The notes under the pieces are model-generated. The model did no database searches. It was not told the DNA's origin and saw only the letters and a list, made by a program, of their open reading frames with translations. DNA of 64,000 nt from Candidatus Palauibacter poriticola (lineage in GTDB: Bacteria; Gemmatimonadota; Gemmatimonadetes; Palauibacterales; Palauibacteraceae), in contig JAAXHJ010000067.1 in the NCBI GenBank assembly GCA_012270965.1, positions 16,205 through 80,204 on the forward strand. The letters run 5' to 3'. Every line of letters begins with the position of its first letter. Positions within the stretch are counted from its first letter, which is position 1. This document shows positions 57,809 to 64,000 of this stretch, in pieces. The translations under genes and the position numbers were made by a program.

Positions 57809-58980
57809 GCGGTGGTCGGACGGGGCGGCGTTACGGCGGGTGTCGTCGCGGCGGGTGTCGTCACGGCGGGTGTCGTCGCGGGCGGGGGTGCCGCGGCGAA
57901 CGCATGCAGCGCGGTGGCCTTCGCGCGCACCGCGACGCGCGCACCGCGGTCGACGCAGAGTTCCTCCGCGGCGTCGAGGGTGACGAGGGCCACGAGTTCG
58001 ACGGGACCGCGGAGCCGCAACCGCACGAGCCCGCCCATGTCGCGCCGTTCCTCCACGGTCGCCACAACCAGGTTGCGCGTACTCAGATCGGCCGGGGGGA
58101 CGTCCGGGGGTCCGAGAACGAGGTCTTCCGGCCGGTAGGCGATCTTCACGGGCGTGCCCGCCGCGGCCTCGCCCAAGGCCACGAGCGAGACGCCGCCGAT
58201 ATCGGCCGTGACCATGCGTTCGTGCGCCCGCGTCACGACGCCGGAGATGGTGAACTCCGCCCCGGTGACGCGCGCGGTGTAGACATCCGCGGGATTCTCA
58301 TAGATCTCCTTCGGCGTACCCGTCTGGACGAGCTTCCCGTCGCGGACCACGGCGACCCGGTCCGCGAGGTGGAAGGCCTCGCCCCGGTCGTGCGTGATGA
58401 GAAACACGCTCGTCGCCCGCTCCCGGGCGACCCGCTCGAGGTCGTGGCGGAGATCGAGCCGTGAATCGGTGTCGAGATTCGCCGTCGGCTCGTCGAGGAA
58501 GAGGATCTCCGGATCGAGAACCAACGCCCGCGCGAGCGCCACGCGCTGCGCCTCTCCTCCGGACAGCTGCGATATCGGAGCGCCCAGCAGGTGCGAGATT
58601 GCGAGCTGCTCGCACACGGCGCGCGCCCGCGCCCGGGACTCGGGGCGGGGAACGCCGCGCAGAGACAGGCCGAGCCCGACGTTGTACTCGACGGAATCGC
58701 TCCAGAAGTGAGGGCGTTGAAACACGACGGCGGACGCGGCCCGGAGCGCTCGCTCCGCCGGCCGCCCCGACCCGCCGCGGAAGGTGACCTCTCCGGCGTC
58801 GGGCTTCTCCAGCATCGCGAGAAGGCGCAGCAGGGTGGATTTTCCGGCCCCGTTCGGCCCGAACACCGCGAGCATCTCACCCTCCCGCAGTTCGATGCGG
58901 TTCACCTCGACGGCCGTCCTTCCGCCGTAGACCCGACGCAGGCCAACGCCCCCGAGGAGCGGTTCCGCCGCGGTGGTCAC
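57805..58980 (-). CDS. tupC: ABC transporter ATP-binding protein, tungstate/molybdate type
   Basis: 391 residues from a GTG that overlaps the permease stop (GTGA). ATPase domain ~1-235 with VFGPNGAGKSTLLRLLAML, Q-loop VVFQRPHFW, signature QLSGGEAQRVALARALVL, Walker B LFLDEPTANLD and ITHDRGEAFHLADRV. A TOBE-like C-domain (~240-360) follows. The last ~25 residues, ATTPAVTTPAATTPAVTPP, come from a 15-bp tandem repeat. Paired with TupB- and TupA-like genes, so tungstate or molybdate uptake. Confidence 0.88.
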   Translation of the reverse strand: MTTAAEPLLGGVGLRRVYGGRTAVEVNRIELREGEMLAVFGPNGAGKSTLLRLLAMLEKPDAGEVTFRGGSGRPAERALRAASAVVFQRPHFWSDSVEYNVGLGLSLRGVPRPESRARARAVCEQLAISHLLGAPISQLSGGEAQRVALARALVLDPEILFLDEPTANLDTDSRLDLRHDLERVARERATSVFLITHDRGEAFHLADRVAVVRDGKLVQTGTPKEIYENPADVYTARVTGAEFTISGVVTRAHERMVTADIGGVSLVALGEAAAGTPVKIAYRPEDLVLGPPDVPPADLSTRNLVVATVEERRDMGGLVRLRLRGPVELVALVTLDAAEELCVDRGARVAVRAKATALHAFAAAPPPATTPAVTTPAATTPAVTPPRPTTA

Positions 58981-59741
58981 GCCGCCTGGCCCCGCCGAAT
59001 CGTGCGCCGGCCGAGCATGAGGAGCGCCGCGTTCACGCCGAGAGCGATGAGCATGAGCACGATCCCCATGGCGATCGCGACGTCGAAGTTGCCCCGCCGC
59101 GTCTCCAGCACGATGGCGGTCGTCATCACCCGGGTTTCCCCGAGGATGTTGCCCCCCACCATCATCACCGCGCCCACCTCGCTGATGATGGCGCCGAAGC
59201 CCGCCGCCACCGCGGCCACGAGCGACGTCCGCACCTCCCTCAACTGCAGGATGATCGCCTGCCGCCGGCTCGCGCCGAGCGCCCGCGCCTGAAGCGAGAT
59301 GTCCGGGGGGATGTTCTCCACCGCGGCCAGGCTCACCGCGGCGATGTACGGGCCGGCGAGAATCGCTTGGGCGCCGATCATGGCGGCGGGCGTGTAGAGC
59401 AGTTGCAGGTCGCCGAGCGGGCCGGCCCGTGACAGAACGAGGAAGACGCCGAGGCCGACCACGACGGGTGGAAAGGCGAGGCCCGCGTTGATCACCGCGA
59501 CCACGGGTAGGCGAAGCCGGAATCGCGTCAGCCCGACCGCGACCCCGATGGGGAGTCCGATGACCATCGCCAGGAGGAGCGCCGATCCGCTGATCTGCAG
59601 AGAGCGGAGGATGACGTTCCAGACGTACAGGTCACCCGACGTGATGAGCCGGAGAGCCTCGAGCAGCGGATCCACGAGCCGAATCTGCGTCCGTCGGGGA
59701 GCCTCCTTCAAGCGCGGCCCCCTCGCCCGACGGCGCCGCAT
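58977..59741 (-). CDS. tupB: ABC transporter permease, tungstate type
   Basis: 254 residues from ATG 59741; the first ~25 residues lie in the preceding gene's end and a GTG at 59675 is possible. Six hydrophobic segments, with the EAA loop QARALGASRRQAIILQL and SEVGAVMMVGGNILGETRVM typical of TupB/WtpB permeases. Partners: TupC and TupA-like neighbours. Starts inside the preceding binding-protein gene by 110 bases if the ATG is used, an unusually large overlap. Confidence 0.82.
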   Translation of the reverse strand: MRRRRARGPRLKEAPRRTQIRLVDPLLEALRLITSGDLYVWNVILRSLQISGSALLLAMVIGLPIGVAVGLTRFRLRLPVVAVINAGLAFPPVVVGLGVFLVLSRAGPLGDLQLLYTPAAMIGAQAILAGPYIAAVSLAAVENIPPDISLQARALGASRRQAIILQLREVRTSLVAAVAAGFGAIISEVGAVMMVGGNILGETRVMTTAIVLETRRGNFDVAIAMGIVLMLIALGVNAALLMLGRRTIRRGQAA

Positions 59742-60585
59742 CGCCCACGGTCCACGGGGCGAAGAGGGCTTCGGCGCCGCCGCGCACCCGGAATTCCCCT
59801 ATGGCGCGGCGTCCGTTTCCGGAGCGCAGCCAGTCCGCGAAGACCGCCGCGCGTTCCGGCCGGACCGCGGCGCGCGGCGCCAGCAGCGAATAGACGTTGC
59901 GCAGCGAGGGGTGCCCTTCGACGAGGGCCTCGAGGTCGAGCACGTTCGACAGCATCGCGAACGTCGCGCCATCCGTAAGGACGTAGGCGCCGCGTTCGCT
60001 GGCCACATGCAGCGTCGTGGCCTGTCCCTGCCCCGACTCCACATACCATGCGCCGCCACCGGCCACGCCCGCCTCGCGCCAGAACGCGATCTCGCGGTAG
60101 TGCGTGCCCGAGCTGTCGCCGCGCGAGACGAAGCCGTGCTCCCCCCGTGCGAGCGTCGCAAACGCCTCGGACGGGGAAGCCGATCCACGAATCCGCGCCG
60201 GATCCGAGGGTGGTCCGGCGATCACGTATCCGTTGACGAGGACGGGACTCCGCCGCGGCGCGTGACCCGCTTCCACGAAACGGGCCTCGGCTTCGGGCGC
60301 GTGCACGAGCAGGAGGTCCACGTCTCCCGTCCGACCGAGTTGCAGCGCTTCTCCGCTTCCGGCGATGACCGTGCGCACTCGAAACCCGGGGTGGTCCTCG
60401 TTGAAGCGGGCGATCAGGTGTTCGAGCAGCCCCGAATCGTAGGTGGACGTCGTGGCGCCGAGCGCGAATGTGTCCTGGCCCGTCCCGCACGCCCCGGCGC
60501 ACACTCCGCCGGCGAGGGTGAAGAGGAGGGCGAAGGAGGTTCTCCGCGCGCTGCTGTCACGGCTGGCTAGCCGTGGCGTATCCAC
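59632..60585 (-). CDS. tupA: Tungstate-binding ABC substrate-binding protein
   Basis: 317 residues from GTG 60585, which lies in the last codons of the exporter permease; no ATG is available. Signal-like SFALLFTLAGGVCAGACG ends in a cysteine, so a lipoprotein. GATTSTYDSGLLEHLIARF, GSGEALQLGRTGDVDLLLVH, VNGYVIAGP and SRGDSSGTHYREIAFWREAG are the family's oxyanion-binding stretches (TTTS-type motif, GDSSGT loop). The C-terminal ~40 residues overlap tupB and look non-homologous. Confidence 0.85.
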   Translation of the reverse strand: MDTPRLASRDSSARRTSFALLFTLAGGVCAGACGTGQDTFALGATTSTYDSGLLEHLIARFNEDHPGFRVRTVIAGSGEALQLGRTGDVDLLLVHAPEAEARFVEAGHAPRRSPVLVNGYVIAGPPSDPARIRGSASPSEAFATLARGEHGFVSRGDSSGTHYREIAFWREAGVAGGGAWYVESGQGQATTLHVASERGAYVLTDGATFAMLSNVLDLEALVEGHPSLRNVYSLLAPRAAVRPERAAVFADWLRSGNGRRAIGEFRVRGGAEALFAPWTVGDAAPSGEGAALEGGSPTDADSARGSAARGSPAHHVG

Positions 60586-61886
60586 CGCAGCACCTGCGGC
60601 AGGTTGGCGCGCTGGCCCTTCATCAGAATCCCAACCCGGAAGATGCGGCCCGCGACCCACGCCGCCCCGAGGACGAAGACTCCCAGCAGAACCAGCGACA
60701 CGAGCCACTGCCACACGGGGACCGAAGTGGCGAACAGCCGCGCCGGCATCACGAGCGGACTGAAGAACGGCACGAGGGAGAGGATGACGCCCCAACCGGC
60801 GTTCGGGCTCTGGATCACGCCCTGCGTCGCAATGAAGGGGAGGATGATCAGCAGTGTGATCGGGAGCATGACCTGCTGGGCATCGTGTTCGTTGCTGATC
60901 GTGGCGCCGGCGCCGGCGAACATGCCCGCGTAGAGCAGATAGCCGAAGATGAGGAAAAAGAGCATTAGCACGAGCGTGCCCCACGGCACCGGGATGCTCG
61001 CGATGTCGATCCCCGCCTCCGCCAGCGTGGATGCCCCGGCGGTGAGGCCGTACACCGCCGCGAGCGCGAAGACCAGGGCCCACACGGCCATCTGCGCGAT
61101 ACCCACCGCTCCGACGCCCACGATCTTGCCCAGCATCAGCTCCCACGGGCGCAGGGAGGAGACCATGATCTCGACGATGTCGGACTGCTTCTCCTCGAGG
61201 ATCGCCCGCACGATCATCTGCCCGTAGATGAGCAGGATGAAGTAGAAGAAGAACGCGATGCCGAGGCTTAGCATCCGGTAGACGTCCTGGGAGCGCGCTT
61301 CCCCCGACTCCGTGACGTTGATGACCTCGAACGAGGTCCGCCGGAGCAGCGCGCCGGGATCGATGCTCTGCACGCCGACCGAACGCAGGCGGGCCCGGAC
61401 CGATGCCCGCTGGAGCGCCCCACGGATCGAACTCTCGATCACGGACGGGACGTTGTCCCGCGCCAGCAGCGTCGTCTCCTCCCCCGGGTTTCCGGCCGGC
61501 GTCTCTCCCGGCATCTGCGCGGAGCGCCGGCCCGCGCTCCGCGGGATCATCAGCAGAAGATCGTAGGAGGAGTCGGAGAGCCGCGTCCGCGCCTCGCCGA
61601 TCGACAATTCCTCCATTTCCGTGGCCCGCGCGGCGTCGAGGGATTCCGCGAGAAACTCCTCGATCAGGAGGTCACCGATGAGCCCGGCGGGGTCGGCGAC
61701 CCCGATCACCCGGCGCTCCTCGCCCACATCCGTCGCCCCTCTCACGGCCAGGAAGGCGGAGAGGACGCCGAGCCCGACGATCAGCAGTGGGAGGCCCAGC
61801 GTGGAGAGGAGGAACCACTTGGACCTCACGCGCAGGATGAACTCCCGGCGGATCACGGCCGTGACTCTGGGCGTAAACGGATTCAT
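60567..61886 (-). CDS. ABC-2 type exporter permease, NatB-like
   Basis: 439 residues. One N-terminal helix (WFLLSTLGLPLLIVGLGVL) anchors a long soluble loop, then five or six helices (LGIAFFFYFILLIYGQMIV, LVLMLFFLIFGYLLYAGMF). The EEKQSDIVEIMVSSLRPWE segment between is typical of NatB/YhaP permeases of the Na+ or drug export type. ATG overlaps the ATPase stop (ATGA); last codons overlap the tupA start. Partner of the next upstream ATPase. Confidence 0.85.
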   Translation of the reverse strand: MNPFTPRVTAVIRREFILRVRSKWFLLSTLGLPLLIVGLGVLSAFLAVRGATDVGEERRVIGVADPAGLIGDLLIEEFLAESLDAARATEMEELSIGEARTRLSDSSYDLLLMIPRSAGRRSAQMPGETPAGNPGEETTLLARDNVPSVIESSIRGALQRASVRARLRSVGVQSIDPGALLRRTSFEVINVTESGEARSQDVYRMLSLGIAFFFYFILLIYGQMIVRAILEEKQSDIVEIMVSSLRPWELMLGKIVGVGAVGIAQMAVWALVFALAAVYGLTAGASTLAEAGIDIASIPVPWGTLVLMLFFLIFGYLLYAGMFAGAGATISNEHDAQQVMLPITLLIILPFIATQGVIQSPNAGWGVILSLVPFFSPLVMPARLFATSVPVWQWLVSLVLLGVFVLGAAWVAGRIFRVGILMKGQRANLPQVLRWIRHG

Positions 61887-62845
61887 GCCGCCGCCTCGTC
61901 GTCTTCGCTCTCGTCCTCGTGCGAGAGTCCGGCCTCCGTCGCCTTCTCAATGAAGATCTGGCGCAGCGAAGGCTCGATCAGTTCGAAACGCGAGATCAGG
62001 GCGCCGCTGTCCACCGCCCGCCGCAACAACGCCTGGGGGTCCGCCTCCTCCAACATGCGGACCTCCACGTAGCTGCCGTGCGCCGAGATGTCCTCGACGA
62101 GGTCCGGCGCGTCGAGGAAGCGGGGGTTCCCCTCGAAGGACAGCGCGATGTCGCGCCGCCCCGCCGCGGCCTTGATGTCGCGGACCCGGCCATCGAGCAC
62201 CTTGGTCGCTCCCGCGATCATGCACACGCGCTCGCACAGGCGCTCGGCGTCCTCGATGAGGTGGGTCGAGAGCAGAATCGTGGCTCCGCCTCGCTGGCGT
62301 TCCCGCAGGAGTTGCTTGAACAGTTCGACGTTCAGCGGGTCGAGGCCGCTGAAGGGCTCGTCGAGCACCAGCAGGTCGGGTTCGTGAAGGATGACCCCGA
62401 GGAACTGGGCCTTCTGCGCCATCCCCTTCGAGAAGGTCTCCACCTTGTCGTCCGCCCGGTCGCCGAGACCCACCGCATCCAATCCGGCCCGCGCCCGCGC
62501 GAGCGCCTCCTTCCGCTTCAGCCCCTTGAGTTGGCCGAAGAAGGCGAGGTGGTCCGTGGCCGTCATCTTCTGGTACAGGCCTCGCTCCTCCGGCAGGTAC
62601 CCGACGCGCGTGCGCATGGCCTCGACGTTGGGCGAACCGAAGACTTCAACGGAACCGGCGTCGGGTCCGATGATGTCGAGGATGATCCGGAGCGTCGTGG
62701 TCTTTCCGGCGCCGTTCGGGCCGATGAGCCCGTAGATCGATCCGTGCGGGATCTCCAAGTCGAGATCGCGGACCGCCGTCTTCTTGTCGAAGCGCTTCGT
62801 GACGCCCCGGAGGCGAATGGCCGGTGTATTCACGGCCCCGATCAT
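61883..62845 (-). CDS. ABC transporter ATP-binding protein, NatA-like
   Basis: 320 residues. Walker A in IYGLIGPNGAGKTTTLRII, Q-loop region VGYLPEERGLYQKMTATDHL, signature VETFSKGMAQKAQFLGVIL, Walker B LLVLDEPFSGLDPLN, and the His switch LLSTHLIEDAERL. C-terminal extension with an acidic tail (SHEDESEDDEAAA). The start ATG 62845 is the first candidate with a usable context; GTG 62833 is an alternative. First gene of the overlapping run natA-natB-tupA-tupB-tupC. Confidence 0.88.
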   Translation of the reverse strand: MIGAVNTPAIRLRGVTKRFDKKTAVRDLDLEIPHGSIYGLIGPNGAGKTTTLRIILDIIGPDAGSVEVFGSPNVEAMRTRVGYLPEERGLYQKMTATDHLAFFGQLKGLKRKEALARARAGLDAVGLGDRADDKVETFSKGMAQKAQFLGVILHEPDLLVLDEPFSGLDPLNVELFKQLLRERQRGGATILLSTHLIEDAERLCERVCMIAGATKVLDGRVRDIKAAAGRRDIALSFEGNPRFLDAPDLVEDISAHGSYVEVRMLEEADPQALLRRAVDSGALISRFELIEPSLRQIFIEKATEAGLSHEDESEDDEAAA

Positions 62846-63198
62846 ACGCAGTGTACCCAGCCCTCGCCACGGAGATAGCTCCCAACAACTCCCGTTGCCG
62901 CCCCTTGCGCCGCCTGCCCATCGCCATCGCCTTCCTCCTTGCCGAAGGACACCGTGTCCCTCCAATTTAATCGACACTAGGGAAGGCTGCGGACGACTTT
63001 ATCCACGGGCTGTTAAGGCGCGACGGCAAAACCCACATGGAGGTACGAGGGCACCTCGAAGAATTCGGCGGGCGGAATGCGGAGATGGTTGGTCGGACGG
63101 GCTGACGGGGCGCGGCCGCCGTGCGATATTTGATAGTGTCGGGGCGCTTTTGGCGCATGCGGGTTTGAGGCGGACGGAGACGGAGAGGAGGAGTCGCG
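62846..63198. other. 353-bp spacer upstream of the edge transposase
   Basis: No gene recognised. Contains the natA promoter region on the minus strand, one TTATCCACG (62999) near GGGCTGTTAAGGCGCG, which might be the left end of the insertion sequence, and a GAGGT...ACCTC short inverted repeat at about 63041-63058. No second repeat end can be checked because the element leaves the window. Confidence 0.4.
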
Positions 63199-64000
63199 GT
63201 GGCGAGGTCGCGGATGGTGGGACAGCGGAGCTTCGCGGACATGGCGGCCGATGGCCGTCGGCGGAGGCTGGAGGGCAGGGGGAAGCGTGGAAGGCATCCG
63301 GGGAGGATCGGGGAGCTGGTTCCGCGGGAGGACTTCCGGCCCGTGCTGGAGGCCGTGTGGCGGAAGCCGGAGAGGGAGCGGAAGTCTCCGGCGGGGCGCA
63401 AGCCGTGGGACGCCGTTCTGATGTTCAAGGCGTTGGTGCTGGGCTCGCCGTACAACCTGTCGGACGAGGCGCCGGAGGACGCGATTGCCGACCGGCTCAC
63501 GTTCATGGCGTTTCTGGGCCTGGGGCTGGAGGACCGGACGCCGGACGCGGCCACGATATGGCTCTACCGGGACCGTTTGGCGAAGGCGGGGGTCGTCGAG
63601 CGGCTCTTCGAGATGTTCGACCGTCATCTGAGCGACCGGGGCTGCAGGGCCATGGGCGGACAGATCATCGACGCGTCGATCGTGCCGGTGCCGAGGCAGC
63701 GGAACACGAAGGCGGAGAACGCGGCGATCAAGGCCGGGGAGGTTCCGGGGAACTGGGCCGGGGAGTCTCCGAACCGGCTGGCGCAAAAGGACTTGGACGC
63801 CCGCTGGACGAAGAGGGGGAGCCGGAGCCACTACGGGTACAAGAACCACGTCTCCGCGGACCGGCGCCACAAGCTGGTGCGCCGCTACGCGGTGACCGGC
63901 GCGGCCACGCACGACAGCCGGGTGTTCGCGGAGCTGCCGGACCCGGACAACACGGCGGCGACCGTCCGGGCGGCCAAGGCGTACCGCTCCGAGGAAACCG
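63199..64000 (+). mobile_element. IS5-type transposase, cut by the right edge
   Basis: Open frame with no stop before the window ends, from GTG 63199 (AGGAGG 7 nt upstream); an ATG at 63214 is the other option. Reads MVGQRSFADMAADGRRRRLE, PWDAVLMFKALVLGSPYNL, IADRLTFMAFLGLGLEDRTP, the first catalytic Asp in GGQIIDASIVPVPRQRN, WTKRGSRSHYGYKNHVSADR and the second Asp in AVTGAATHDSRVFAELPD. This is the standard IS5 DDE transposase; the third acidic residue lies beyond the edge. Confidence 0.88.

Noticed and set aside
62999..63007. TTATCCACG, a near DnaA box
   Set aside because: A single box without AT-rich DNA or dnaA/dnaN neighbours does not make an origin.

Overview
The window is about 64 kb of very GC-rich, gene-dense bacterial DNA. 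No rRNA or tRNA gene was recognised. The gene content points to a Gemmatimonadota-like bacterium: many secreted lipoproteins, a sortilin-type BNR protein, a large secreted PIG-L deacetylase, M19 dipeptidase and gamma-glutamyltransferase exoenzymes, a BlaI/M56 pair, and several CarboxypepD-regulatory proteins carrying barrel-less TonB plug remnants. That assignment is inference from gene families; there is no marker gene here to prove it.

Layout. 0-12.6 kb: secreted and periplasmic proteins (sortilin-like BNR protein cut by the left edge, an unknown lipoprotein, gamma-glutamyltransferase with a TolB-like propeller lipoprotein, M19 dipeptidase, a beta-propeller fused to an LGMIHSGH-type domain, DsbD). 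12.8-25.3 kb: DoxX, a PiT phosphate transporter, an aminotransferase, a CYTH-CHAD protein, a metal-ligand-less amidohydrolase coupled to HisN, an orphan HcrB-like FAD subunit, an unknown lipoprotein, superoxide dismutase, phosphofructokinase and a HAD phosphatase. 25.3-31.3 kb: Lon with an acidic insert, IspH, two small lipoproteins (one frameshifted) and a decayed AbrB/VapC toxin-antitoxin locus. 31.3-37.5 kb: a ComDE-like decarboxylase pair, an acyl-CoA dehydrogenase with a hot-dog hydratase, an IS630 remnant bracketed by a duplicated gene end, a class V PLP enzyme and a small zinc-ribbon protein. 37.5-43.5 kb: a tight minus-strand operon (secreted PIG-L protein, sodium:solute symporter, GH4 glycosidase). 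43.6-57.8 kb: an Nfu N-domain protein, a SARP/BTAD regulator, an autoregulated-looking blaI-blaR1 pair whose M56 protein also carries TonB and plug-like modules, three barrel-less plug proteins, a MATE pump and a serine hydrolase. 57.8-62.8 kb: five overlapping minus-strand genes, natAB-type exporter plus tupABC tungstate importer. The right edge cuts an IS5-type transposase.

How the parts fit. The 47.3-57.8 kb block is the best candidate for something undescribed: a BlaI repressor with a dyad over its own -35 box, an M56/TonB/plug fusion, and three secreted proteins of one architecture (signal peptide, CarboxypepD-like domain, plug remnant with conserved cysteines and a CGAIxIW-like end) next to a beta-lactamase-fold serine hydrolase. 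A second theme is repeats. Imperfect tandem repeats of 19-26 bp sit in many spacers, in two cases as copies of the last codons of the neighbouring gene, and a dispersed element sharing a CCGTGnCGnAACCCCGC core lies in at least two intergenic places. These repeats, the VapC and IS630 remnants and a duplicated TonB-domain fragment show active local duplication and decay.
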